Shown: in pieces, positions 52,016 through 59,770 of the stretch | Layout of the letters: each line of letters begins with the position of its first letter | Numbering within the stretch: the stretch's first letter is position 1 | Source: Saccharothrix tamanrassetensis | GTDB lineage: Bacteria; Actinomycetota; Actinomycetes; Mycobacteriales; Pseudonocardiaceae | Direction: 5' to 3' | Assembly: GCF_014203665.1 (NCBI RefSeq) | Contig: NZ_JACHJN010000014.1 | Span: 62,001 to 126,000 of the forward strand | DNA: 64,000 bases | The notes under the pieces: model-generated | Seen by the model: only the letters and a program-made list of their open reading frames with translations | Databases searched by the model: none | What the model was told of the DNA's origin: nothing | Made by a program: the position numbers and the translations under genes

Positions 52016-52924
52016 TCAGAAGGCTTCGACAGCCACCTCTTCGTACAGCCGGTGCAACAACGCCAGGTCGACGCTGCCCGCCACCGGAGCGGCGACCGCC
52101 GCCGCCGACCACGCCACCGCCGCCCGCAGCCGCATCGGCCACGACGACTGCTCCACCAGGCCGTTCGCCAGCGCCGCCACGGCCGCGTCGCCGGCGCCGG
52201 TCGGGTTGCCGCGCACCGGGAACGGGGGGATCGCGCGCCAACGGCCCTCGCCGGTCACCGCGACCATCCCGTCCGGACCCGACGACAGCACCACGGCTCC
52301 CGCCCCCGCCGCGCGCAGCGCTTCCGCACCCGCCACCGGGTCGTCCGCGTCGACCACCTCGCGCAATTCGGCGGCGTTCGGCTTCACCACGTCCGCCCCG
52401 GCCTGGGCAGCGGCCAGCAGAGCCGGGCCGCTGGTGTCCACGACCACCGGTATCCCGGCGTCACGGGCAATCCCGACGATCCGCGCGCACGTGTCACGCG
52501 GCGACCCCAGCGGCAGGCTGCCCGAGCACACCACGACGTCGGCGCCGACCAGCCGGGCGCGCACCAGGTCCAGCAGCCGGTCCCACTCGGTGTCCAGCAG
52601 GGCCGCGCCCGCCTCGTTGAACAGGGTGGCGTCCTCCTCGTCCACCACGGCCACGGTCATCCTGGTCGGCGCGTCCACCGCGAGCAGGGCGTGCCGGATC
52701 CCGGCGGCCAGCAGGTCCGCGCGGATCGACTCGCCCAGCACCCCGCCGACCGGGCCGATCGCCAGCGTCGCCACGCCCAGTTCGTGCAACACGCGGCTGA
52801 CGTTGAACCCCTTGCCGCCGGCCCGTTCCCGCACCGAGCGCACCCGGTGGGTGGTGCCGGGGGCGAGCTTGTCCACGCGGTAGCTGACGTCCAGCGCGGG
52901 GTTGGGCGTGACGGTGACGATCAC
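52016..52924 (-). CDS. PfkB-family sugar-phosphate kinase (1-phosphofructokinase / tagatose-6-phosphate kinase type)
   Basis: A 302-residue kinase. Its start VTVTPNPALDVSY and RAGGKGFNVSRVLHELG are typical of FruK/LacC enzymes, and the ATP/catalytic motif NPTGAGDAAVAALANG near residue 245 holds the base aspartate. It phosphorylates a ketose phosphate to the bisphosphate that the neighbouring aldolase would split. The GTG at 52924 overlaps the aldolase stop by four bases. Whether the substrate is fructose-1-phosphate or tagatose-6-phosphate cannot be told from sequence; the aldolase next door favours tagatose. Confidence 0.93.
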   Translation of the reverse strand: MIVTVTPNPALDVSYRVDKLAPGTTHRVRSVRERAGGKGFNVSRVLHELGVATLAIGPVGGVLGESIRADLLAAGIRHALLAVDAPTRMTVAVVDEEDATLFNEAGAALLDTEWDRLLDLVRARLVGADVVVCSGSLPLGSPRDTCARIVGIARDAGIPVVVDTSGPALLAAAQAGADVVKPNAAELREVVDADDPVAGAEALRAAGAGAVVLSSGPDGMVAVTGEGRWRAIPPFPVRGNPTGAGDAAVAALANGLVEQSSWPMRLRAAVAWSAAAVAAPVAGSVDLALLHRLYEEVAVEAF

Positions 52925-53769
52925 CGCACGCTCCCGGCGGGCACCGCGTCCAGCACGCCGAGCAGCCGTGCGACCTCGTCCGCCATCCGGTCGCGGGCCG
53001 GCCCGAGGTACTTGCGCGTGTCGACGAGGTTCCCGTCGTCGAGCTGGTTGCGCACCTCGTCGGTGAAGACCTTGTTGAGGTGCGTGGAGATGTTCACCTT
53101 CGTGATGCCCGAACGGACCGCGCGCGTCAGGTCCTCGTCGGACACTCCGGACGAGCCGTGCAACACCAGGGGTACGTCCACAGTGGACTTCAGCGCGGCG
53201 ATGAGGTCGAAGTCCAGTCGGGCGTCACGGGTCGTCATGGCGTGCGAGCTGCCCACCGCGACGGCCAGCGCGTCCACACCGGTCGCGGCCACGAACTCCC
53301 TGGCTTCACCGGGATCGGTGCGCACGCCGGGCGCGTGCACGCCGTCCTTGCCGCCGACCTCCCCCAGCTCCGCTTCCACCCAGATGCCGCGCGCGTGGCA
53401 GAACTCGGCGATTTCCCTTGTCGTTGCGACGTTCTCGCCGTAGGGCTCGGTGGAGGCGTCGAACATCACCGAACCGATCCGGTGCGCCGCACCGGTGCGC
53501 ACCAACGACGCCGACTCGATGTGGTCCAGGTGCACGGCGACCGGCACCGACGACTCCGCGGCGACAGCCAGCGCGGCCTCCAGCAGCGGGGCCAGGGAAC
53601 GGTGGTAGCGCACGCAGTTCTCGCTGATCTGGAGCAGCACCGCCGTGCCCGCCTGCTCCGCTCCCGCCACGATCGCGGACGCGTGCTCCAGTTGGATGAC
53701 GTTGAACGCGCCCACCCCGTGCCCGCCTTCGACGGCGGCGGACACGATCGCGGCAGTTGGCCTCAGCAC
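52921..53769 (-). CDS. Class II fructose/tagatose-bisphosphate aldolase
   Basis: A 282-residue zinc-dependent aldolase of the KbaY/GatY/FbaA family. It shows GHGVGAFNVIQLEHASAIV, the zinc and catalytic region VPVAVHLDHIES with His and Asp, VEAELGEVGGKDG, and the second zinc site in VPLVLHGSSGVSDEDL. KVNISTHLNKVF is the phosphate-binding strand. It splits a ketohexose bisphosphate to dihydroxyacetone phosphate and glyceraldehyde-3-phosphate. The GTG at 53769 overlaps the ROK gene end by seven bases. Together with the PfkB kinase it forms a short lower pathway for an imported or released sugar. Confidence 0.93.
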   Translation of the reverse strand: MLRPTAAIVSAAVEGGHGVGAFNVIQLEHASAIVAGAEQAGTAVLLQISENCVRYHRSLAPLLEAALAVAAESSVPVAVHLDHIESASLVRTGAAHRIGSVMFDASTEPYGENVATTREIAEFCHARGIWVEAELGEVGGKDGVHAPGVRTDPGEAREFVAATGVDALAVAVGSSHAMTTRDARLDFDLIAALKSTVDVPLVLHGSSGVSDEDLTRAVRSGITKVNISTHLNKVFTDEVRNQLDDGNLVDTRKYLGPARDRMADEVARLLGVLDAVPAGSVR

Positions 53770-54851
53770 GGTGTTCTCCTAGACGCCAGCAGGGCCGCGC
53801 CACGGCATCCGGCGAGCCCTCCGAGTTCCGCCGCCACCAGACGCGGCCGACGTTGAAAGGTCAGGCGCTGCGCCAGCGCCTCGTTCAGGGGGCCGAGCAG
53901 CAGGTCGCCGGCGGCCGAGAGCCCGCCGCCGACGATCACCACCTCCGGTGCGAGCACGCTCGCCGTCCACGCCAGCGCGAACGCCAGCGCCTCCACCGCC
54001 TCCCGCCACACCTCGCGCGCGTCGGCGTCCCCGGCGGCGACGAGTTCCGCCACTTCCACGGCCTGCGCGTGCCGTCCGGTGCGGACGGTGAAGCGGCGGG
54101 CGATCGCGGACGCCGAGGCGATGGCCTCCAGGCAGCCGGATCGCCCGCAGGCGCACGGCTCGCCGTGGCCGACGTCGACGTGCCCGATCTCGCCCGCGTA
54201 GCCGCCGGCGTCGTGCACGCGACCGGACAGGATCAGCGCGGACGCGATCCCGGTGCCCAACGGCAGGAACAACGCGTCCCGCGCGCCCCTGCCCGCACCC
54301 GCTGTCGCTTCGGCCAGCCCGCCCGCGCGCACGTCGTGCCCGAACGCCACCGGGCGGCCGAGGCGTTCGGCGAGCAGGGCGGCGTACGGGACGTTGCGCC
54401 AGCCCAGGTTCTCCGACCACACCGCCACGCCGCGCTTTTCGTCCACGATGCCCGGCACCACGACCCCCACCGCCGGCGCGTCGCGTCCAGCGGACTCGGC
54501 GCCGCAGGCTCCGCCGGTGGGTTCTGCGAGGTCAGTGCGCGCAGCAGGCCCGGCGGGACCGGTCGGACCGGCGCGTTCAGCGAGGTCGGCGGGGTCGGCG
54601 CGGTCGGCAGGGTCGGCGCGGTCGGCAGGGTCGGCGCGGTCGGCAGGGTCGGCGCGGTCGGCAGGGTCGGCGCGGTCGGCAGGGTCGGAGAGTTCTTCGA
54701 CCAGCTCCGCCACCACGTCGAGCACGCGGTCGACGACGTCCGGGCCGGGGCGTGGCGTCGCACGGGAGGCGTGCGCGACGACGCGGTCACCATCAGTGAG
54801 GACGGCTTTGGTGGCCGTGCCCCCGACGTCCACGCCCACCACCAACCCCAC
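53763..54851 (-). CDS. ROK-family sugar kinase with an internal ADPADR repeat
   Basis: A 362-residue kinase, longer than the usual about 300-320. The ATP motif VVGVDVGGTATKAVL lies at the start, the catalytic region includes GVVVPGIVDEKRGV, and the ROK zinc motif GEPCACGRSGCLEAIAS is intact near residue 230. Between helix one and the next strand (about residues 56-95) sits a tandem peptide repeat DPADRA encoded by an 18-bp minisatellite; this loop explains the extra length. The GTG at 54851 follows GGGAGGGG. As first gene of the operon it probably phosphorylates the sugar (glucose, mannose or N-acetylhexosamine type) that feeds the kinase and aldolase behind it. Confidence 0.91.
   Translation of the reverse strand: MGLVVGVDVGGTATKAVLTDGDRVVAHASRATPRPGPDVVDRVLDVVAELVEELSDPADRADPADRADPADRADPADRADPADRADPADLAERAGPTGPAGPAARTDLAEPTGGACGAESAGRDAPAVGVVVPGIVDEKRGVAVWSENLGWRNVPYAALLAERLGRPVAFGHDVRAGGLAEATAGAGRGARDALFLPLGTGIASALILSGRVHDAGGYAGEIGHVDVGHGEPCACGRSGCLEAIASASAIARRFTVRTGRHAQAVEVAELVAAGDADAREVWREAVEALAFALAWTASVLAPEVVIVGGGLSAAGDLLLGPLNEALAQRLTFQRRPRLVAAELGGLAGCRGAALLASRRTPC
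54594..54683. repeat. Five exact 18-bp tandem copies inside the ROK kinase gene
   Basis: Unit GTCGGCGCGGTCGGCAGG begins at 54594, 54612, 54630, 54648 and 54666 with no mismatch; partial copies flank the array. The 18-bp period keeps the frame, so each unit adds six residues (Asp-Pro-Ala-Asp-Arg-Ala) to the encoded loop. Confidence 0.9.
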
Positions 54852-55147
54852 CGCACACCCCTCCCGTCTCGACTACCTGTTCACGACTGCACTCAACGTG
54901 GCGCAATCATGCACTTTTAGTCAAAGACTGTGCAAGAGGTGTGCACAGCAAGGCGCGCCACACCCACGGTGCAGGGAAGTGCGCTCTCCCCACCCGGTCC
55001 GCGCACCACCACGTCACGCCGATCAGGCCGGTCGGCCACGACCTCGCTACCCAGGTGCATGTGGATCCCGTACCGCCGGACGAGTGTCCGCACAACTGCG
55101 CCAGCGGTGATCCGCCCCGGAGGACACGGCAGTGCCAAACTGCCCGG
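54852..55147. promoter_or_regulatory. Divergent promoter region between the ROK operon and the GntR regulator
   Basis: A 296-base gap with no supported gene. An AT-richer section at 54895-54950 contains the dyads AGTC-AAA-GACT (54919-54929) and CTGTGC-N9-GCACAG (54928-54948). These are candidate sites for the GntR/UTRA or DeoR proteins encoded on either side. Exact promoters could not be placed. Confidence 0.45.
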
Positions 55148-55915
55148 GTGACACCCCGAGCACTGGACCGGTCCGGACCGCACCCCCTGTGGCGCCAGCT
55201 CCAAGACGACCTCGTCAGCCGGCTGCGGGCGGGCGAGTTCGGCGCGGGCTTCCCCGGCGAGCTGGCCCTGATGAACGACTACGGCGTCAGCCGCTACACC
55301 GTGCGGCAGGCCCTGCAACGGCTGCGGGCGGACGGGCTGGTGGTCGCCGAGCGCGGCCGGCAGCCCAGGGTCAGCCCGGCCGCCGACGTCGAGCAGCCGC
55401 TGGACACCCTCTACAGCCTGTTCGCGTCCGTCGAGGCGGCCGGCCTGGAGCAGCGCAGCGCCGTCCGGGTGCTCGACGTCAGGGCGGACGGGGTCATCGC
55501 CGACCAGCTCGACCTCGAAGGGTCCACCCCGCTGGTGTACCTGGAGCGGCTGCGGCTGGCCGCCGGCGTGCCGTTCGCGATCGACCGCGCCTGGCTGCCG
55601 GCCGAACTCGCCGCGCCGATCCTGACCGCCGACTTCACCCGCACCAGCCTGTACGCGGTGCTGGCCGGGCGGGCCGGCGTCCGGCTCGACGGCAGCCGGG
55701 AGAACATCAAGGCGGTGGTGCCGACCGCCGCCGAACGCGCCCTGCTGGAGTGCGGGCCGGACGTGGCGTGCCTGTCCATCCACCGGCAGGGCCTGGCGGC
55801 GGACCGGCCGGTGGAGTGGCGGCACACCATGGTGCGCGGCGACCGGTTCGCGGTGACCGCCGAGTTCTCGGCGGCCCGCGGCCGCCGGCTGACCAGGTCC
55901 GTGACGACCCGCTGA
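55148..55915 (+). CDS. GntR-family regulator with a UTRA domain
   Basis: A 255-residue regulator. The GntR winged helix reads PLWRQLQDDLVSRLRAGEFG, then YGVSRYTVRQALQRLRADGL and VVAERGRQPRV. The C-terminal UTRA ligand domain starts near residue 85 with SVEAAGLEQRSAVRVLDV and includes PLVYLERLRLAAGVPFAIDR. UTRA regulators of the HutC group usually sense sugars or amines. The GTG at 55148 has no nearby ribosome binding site, so a leaderless message is possible. It is divergent from the ROK/aldolase/PfkB operon and a likely second controller of it beside DeoR. Confidence 0.9.
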   Translation: MTPRALDRSGPHPLWRQLQDDLVSRLRAGEFGAGFPGELALMNDYGVSRYTVRQALQRLRADGLVVAERGRQPRVSPAADVEQPLDTLYSLFASVEAAGLEQRSAVRVLDVRADGVIADQLDLEGSTPLVYLERLRLAAGVPFAIDRAWLPAELAAPILTADFTRTSLYAVLAGRAGVRLDGSRENIKAVVPTAAERALLECGPDVACLSIHRQGLAADRPVEWRHTMVRGDRFAVTAEFSAARGRRLTRSVTTR

Positions 55916-55925
55916 CCCCCCTTCG

Positions 55926-55968
55926 CCGCACCTCCGGCATAATGTACGGACATATGACGGAGGTGCGG
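55926..55968 (+). promoter_or_regulatory. RBS-sequestering dyad and candidate operator before the dioxygenase gene
   Basis: Arms CCGCACCTCCG (55926-55936) and CGGAGGTGCGG (55958-55968) are perfect 11-bp complements. The right arm contains the GGAGGT ribosome binding site of the next gene, whose ATG is at 55971, so folding would hide it. The 21-base loop holds a smaller AT-rich dyad, ATGT-ACGG-ACAT at 55942-55953, that could instead be a repressor site. Confidence 0.55.
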
Positions 55969-55970
55969 AC

Positions 55971-57284
55971 ATGAACGTCGAGATGATCGACACCGCCGCG
56001 CTCGGCGACCGGAGCTACCTGGTGCACGACGGCACCGCGGCGCTGGTGGTCGACCCGCAGCGGGACATCGACCGCGTGGAGGACCTGGCACGGCGGCTCG
56101 GCGTGCGCATCACGCACGTCGCCGAGACCCACGTGCACAACGACTACCTCACCGGCGGACTGGAGCTGTCGCGCCGCCACGACGCCGCCTACCTGGTGGC
56201 GGCGGCCGAGGACGTCTCCTACGCGCGGCGGCCCGTGCACCCCGGCGACGAGTTCGACGTCGGCTCGATGAAGGTCACCGCGCTGGCCACACCGGGCCAC
56301 ACCGAACACCACCTCGCCTACGTCGTCACCCACGACCGGCAGCAGGCCGTGTTCTCCGGAGGCAGCCTGCTGTTCGGCTCGGTCGGCCGCACGGACCTGG
56401 TCGCGCCGGACAAGACCGTCGACCTGACCCGTGCCCAGTACCACTCGGCACGAGTCCTCGCGGAGCACGTGCACGAGGACGCCACCCTGCACCCGACGCA
56501 CGGCTTCGGCAGCTTCTGCTCGTCCGGCCCGGCGACCGGCGCGCAGGCCTCCACCATCGGCGAGCAACTGACCACCAACCACGCGCTGACCGACGAGGAC
56601 GAGCAGCACTTCGTCGAGACGCTGATCGCCGGACTGACCGCGTACCCGTCGTACTACTCGCACATGGCCCCGCTCAACCGGGTCGGCCCCGGCGCGCCGG
56701 ACCTGACCGTGCCGCAACCGTTGCGGCCCGACGAAGTCCGGTCGCGCATCGACGCCGGGCACTGGGTGGTGGACCTGCGTTCGAGGGTCGCCTTCGCCTC
56801 GGGCCACGTGCGGGGCACGGTCAGCGTCGAGTACGGCGACAACTTCACCACCTACCTGGGTTGGACGCTGCCCTGGGGCGAGCCGGTCACCCTGGTCGGC
56901 TCGGAGGACGACGTCCGCGCGGCGATCCGCGACCTGTCCCGGATCGGCGTCGACCGCCCGTCGGTCGGCGACACCGACGGGCTCCCGACGACCGGCTACC
57001 CGCGGGTCGGCTGGGACGCCCTGGCAGAGCGTGCCGAGCGGTCGGTCGTGCTGGACGTGCGGCGGGCCGACGAGTACCGGGCCGGGCACATCGGGGGCGC
57101 GCTCCACATCCCGTTGCACGACCTGGTGCGGCGGATCGACGAGGTGCCGTCCGGTGAGGTGTGGGTGCACTGCGCGTCCGGGTACCGGGCGGGCATCGCC
57201 GCCGGCCTCCTGCACCGCGCCGGGCGGGACGTCGTGCACATCGACGACGACTGGACGCGGTTCGCCGGAACCCGTTCGTCGTGA
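55971..57284 (+). CDS. Persulfide dioxygenase-like MBL-fold protein fused to rhodanese domains
   Basis: A 437-residue protein. Residues 1-235 are a metallo-beta-lactamase fold of the ETHE1/glyoxalase II type with iron ligands in ETHVHNDYLTGG and ATPGHTEHHLAY and the aspartate in FSGGSLLFGSVGRTDL. A degenerate rhodanese domain without a cysteine follows (VVDLRSRVAFASGHVRGT), then an active one with the loop WVHCASGYRAGIAAGLL near residue 408. Such fusions oxidise persulfide sulfur to sulfite. The TauE/SafE exporter gene overlaps its stop, which fits removal of the sulfite product. The ATG at 55971 has a GGAGGT site inside a dyad. Confidence 0.93.
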   Translation: MNVEMIDTAALGDRSYLVHDGTAALVVDPQRDIDRVEDLARRLGVRITHVAETHVHNDYLTGGLELSRRHDAAYLVAAAEDVSYARRPVHPGDEFDVGSMKVTALATPGHTEHHLAYVVTHDRQQAVFSGGSLLFGSVGRTDLVAPDKTVDLTRAQYHSARVLAEHVHEDATLHPTHGFGSFCSSGPATGAQASTIGEQLTTNHALTDEDEQHFVETLIAGLTAYPSYYSHMAPLNRVGPGAPDLTVPQPLRPDEVRSRIDAGHWVVDLRSRVAFASGHVRGTVSVEYGDNFTTYLGWTLPWGEPVTLVGSEDDVRAAIRDLSRIGVDRPSVGDTDGLPTTGYPRVGWDALAERAERSVVLDVRRADEYRAGHIGGALHIPLHDLVRRIDEVPSGEVWVHCASGYRAGIAAGLLHRAGRDVVHIDDDWTRFAGTRSS

Positions 57285-58021
57285 CGGTCGTCGTGCTCGC
57301 CCTGGTCGCCGGGGCGGTGGTCGGGCTGTCGCTGGGGGCGCTGGGCGGCGGTGGCAGCGTGCTGGCCGTCCCGGCGCTGATCTACCTGCTGGGCTTCAGC
57401 CCGCAGCAGGCGACGACCGCCGGCCTGCTGATCGTGGTCGCGACCTCGGCGACGGCGCTGGCCGCCCACGCCAGGGCGGGTGCCGTGCGGTGGCGGCTCG
57501 GCGTGCTGTTCGCCGCCGCCGGTGTGCTGCCGGCGGCGGCAGCGGGGCTGTTCACGCACCGGGTGCCGGCGGCGGTGTTGACCGGGATGTTCGCGGCGGT
57601 GGCGGCGGTCGCGGCCGTGCTGGTGCTGCGCCGGCCGACGCGTCCGGTCGGCGCGGCGCGGCCGGCGCGGGCGGCGGGGGTTGGGGCCGGGCTCGGCGCG
57701 TTGACCGGGTTCTTGGGCGTGGGCGGCGGTTTCCTGGCCGTGCCGGCGCTGGTCGGGGTGCTGGCGGTGCCCATGTCGGCCGCCGTGGGGACGAGCCTGC
57801 TGGTGATCACCGCCAACGCGGCCGTCGCCTTCGCCGCCCGGATCGGGACCGTGGCGGCGGTGGACTGGGCGCTGGTGGGACCGTTCGCCGCCACCGCCCT
57901 GCTGGGCGCGTGGGACGGGAAGCGGTTGGCGGCCAAGGTGGACGCGGTGGCCCTGCAACGGGTGTTCGCGGTGGTGCTGCTCGCGGTCGCCGCGTTCATG
58001 ATGCTGGACGCCCTGCTGTGA
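57281..58021 (+). CDS. TauE/SafE-family sulfite exporter
   Basis: A 246-residue membrane protein with seven or eight helices. The two half-repeats begin with GLSLGALGGGGSVLAVPALI and GALTGFLGVGGGFLAVPALV, which are the signature of the TauE/SafE family of sulfite and organosulfonate exporters. The GTG at 57281 overlaps the persulfide dioxygenase stop (GTGA). It would expel sulfite made by that enzyme. Confidence 0.93.
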   Translation: MTVVVLALVAGAVVGLSLGALGGGGSVLAVPALIYLLGFSPQQATTAGLLIVVATSATALAAHARAGAVRWRLGVLFAAAGVLPAAAAGLFTHRVPAAVLTGMFAAVAAVAAVLVLRRPTRPVGAARPARAAGVGAGLGALTGFLGVGGGFLAVPALVGVLAVPMSAAVGTSLLVITANAAVAFAARIGTVAAVDWALVGPFAATALLGAWDGKRLAAKVDAVALQRVFAVVLLAVAAFMMLDALL

Positions 58022-58074
58022 GCGTGACGGGAGGCGCTCCCGGCGGCGTCGGTGGAACCCGGGTCGGGGTCGCC

Positions 58075-58115
58075 GTCCGGGCAGCGGTCACCGGGCACGT
58101 CCGGGCAGCGGTCAC
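58075..58115. repeat. 17-bp direct repeat between convergent genes
   Basis: GTCCGGGCAGCGGTCAC occurs at 58075-58091 and 58099-58115, with a 24-base period. The second copy spans the stop codon of the TPR gene (58112-58114). Confidence 0.6.
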
Positions 58116-59059
58116 AGGACGGGGGTGAACGCGGCGATCCGCGCGGCCAGCTGTCGGGCGTGCGGATCGCCCCGGTAGCGGCCGGCCAGGTGGCGCAACG
58201 GTTGCAGGCGGTCGGCCACCCGGATCGAGCTGACCCGGCCCGCCGCCGCGACCGCCCGCCGGCCCACCAGGTCCGCGTGCGCGAAGTCGTTGTCCAGCAG
58301 GTGGTTCGCGGTCAACGCGATCAGGCTCAGCGCGCGGCTGCGGGTCATGCCGTCCGGGTAGCCCAGGATGGCGGCGGTGAGCGCCGGGATCGCGGTGGCG
58401 GTGTGGCAGGGGTCGACGGTGCGGGCCAGTTCCGTGTGCACGACACCGGTCAGCGCGGACAGGTCCGTCTCGTCGAAGAACCGCGCCCAGCTCGGCACGG
58501 CGCTCACCGTGGCCTGCGCGAACTCCTCGTAGGCCTGGCGCAGCCGGATCAGCGCCATGCCCTGGTCGCCCAGGCCGGCGTGCGCCCACGCCTGGTTCGC
58601 CCGCAGCATCGCGGTGGCGTGGTGGGAACGCGCGCGTTTCGCGGCCACCACCCCGAGGTCGAACACCTCCAGCGCATCGCGGCGTCGGCCGTTGTGCAGC
58701 CGCATCCGGCCGGCGCGGTAGTGGATGTTGGCGATCAGGTCCTGGTGGCCGACCACCGCACCCAGCTCCAGGGCCCGGTCCCAGTGCTTCGTGGCGGCCT
58801 GTTCCAGGCCGGTGTCGAAGCACGTCCACCCCGCGAGGTTGTGCACGTCGGCCAGCGCCACGTGCAGTCGGGACCGCGCGGTCGCGGTCGCTTTCGCCCG
58901 CAGCAGCTGGTCGTTCCACGCGGCGGTGGCGATCACCGAGTCCCGGCACGAACCGCCGCCGTGCCGGTAGTCCAGACCGCGCAGTCGCTCGGTCTCCGCC
59001 TCCAACCGCACCACGTCGCCCACGCCGATGCGCGCGGGCACACGGTCCTGTTCCGCCAT
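58112..59059 (-). CDS. TPR-type protein lacking a DNA-binding domain, C-terminal half of an XRE-TPR regulator
   Basis: A 315-residue helical protein whose repeats (VHNLAGWTCFDTGLEQAATK, HWDRALELGAVVGHQDLIAN, MLRANQAWAHAGLGDQGMAL) are tetratricopeptide-like. The opening RIGVGDVVRLEAETERLRGL then DYRHGGGSC is, in many actinobacterial regulators, found after an N-terminal XRE helix-turn-helix. That domain is missing here; the gene starts at the ATG at 59059 with only about 10 residues before the conserved part. A stand-alone XRE domain is encoded 1.2 kb away on the other strand. It may work as a partner protein or be a cut-down regulator. Confidence 0.82.
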   Translation of the reverse strand: MAEQDRVPARIGVGDVVRLEAETERLRGLDYRHGGGSCRDSVIATAAWNDQLLRAKATATARSRLHVALADVHNLAGWTCFDTGLEQAATKHWDRALELGAVVGHQDLIANIHYRAGRMRLHNGRRRDALEVFDLGVVAAKRARSHHATAMLRANQAWAHAGLGDQGMALIRLRQAYEEFAQATVSAVPSWARFFDETDLSALTGVVHTELARTVDPCHTATAIPALTAAILGYPDGMTRSRALSLIALTANHLLDNDFAHADLVGRRAVAAAGRVSSIRVADRLQPLRHLAGRYRGDPHARQLAARIAAFTPVL

Positions 59060-59278
59060 CGCCGCACCTCACAGTTGTTTTCGAGCGGTAGCAGCGATCA
59101 AACTCGCGGCGCGCGGCAGGGCGGCCCCTGCACCGCTGGTACCACTCGGGTGGACTCCGCCGTTGGAGGACGACATTGGCCCCTGGGTCGGACCTGCGGT
59201 CCGTACCAGGCTGTGCCGAGTGATCACTTCCGTCTCCGACGGCGTGGCGGCGCACAGCCGGCCCCTGGAGGAGTACTC

Positions 59279-59770
59279 ATGTACCGACAGGTGCCCGCAC
59301 CCGCGCCGCGCCTGCGCGACGGCCGGGAGGTGTGGATGACGCCGCTGGGTTCCCAGGACGAGCGGGAACCGGCCGAGGCGATCCGCCGAGCCGATCTCGA
59401 CCCGCCGTGCCGGCGGTGCCAGGGGGCACCGATCACCCCCGCGCCGCCCACCTGCCCTACCGGTCTGGACCACCTCTGCCGGCGCGCCGGAACCGGCCGG
59501 GTCTCGGGTGTTGCGCGGTACGGGAAGCCACGAACGCCGGCCCCGGCGCAGGTCGATGCCGGGCGGCGGCGGGTCGTCCCGATCACGAAGCCGGTGCGGA
59601 CGGTGCCGGAGAGGTTTCCGCACAACGGTTTCCGGCGGGCCGCCGGCACCCCCCGACCGGGAAGCCGGGCGGTGGCCGGGACGTGGTGCGCGGCGGGTGC
59701 GGAGTGGGCCGATGGCGAGCCGCTGGAGCGGTCCCGGGCGTGGACGGCGCATGACGCGCACCCGCGCTGA
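59279..59770 (+). CDS. Hypothetical protein with cysteine pairs
   Basis: A possible 163-residue protein. The ATG at 59279 has a very good ribosome binding site (GGAGGAG, 5-base spacing), and it is divergent from the TPR gene. Cysteines in PPCRRCQG and in PTCPTGLDHLCRRAG could bind a metal. The second half is Arg/Pro/Gly-rich and looks like unselected sequence, so the true gene may be shorter or frameshifted. The stop overlaps the start of the NTF2-like gene by 20 bases. I recognise no family. Confidence 0.42.
   Translation: MYRQVPAPAPRLRDGREVWMTPLGSQDEREPAEAIRRADLDPPCRRCQGAPITPAPPTCPTGLDHLCRRAGTGRVSGVARYGKPRTPAPAQVDAGRRRVVPITKPVRTVPERFPHNGFRRAAGTPRPGSRAVAGTWCAAGAEWADGEPLERSRAWTAHDAHPR

Noticed and set aside
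54594..54683. CRISPR-like array
   Set aside because: Units are directly adjacent with no spacers and lie in frame within a kinase gene.
59332..59754. Alternative 140-codon frame near the hypothetical gene at 59279
   Set aside because: Gly/Arg/Pro-rich without a ribosome binding site, in contrast to the frame starting at 59279.
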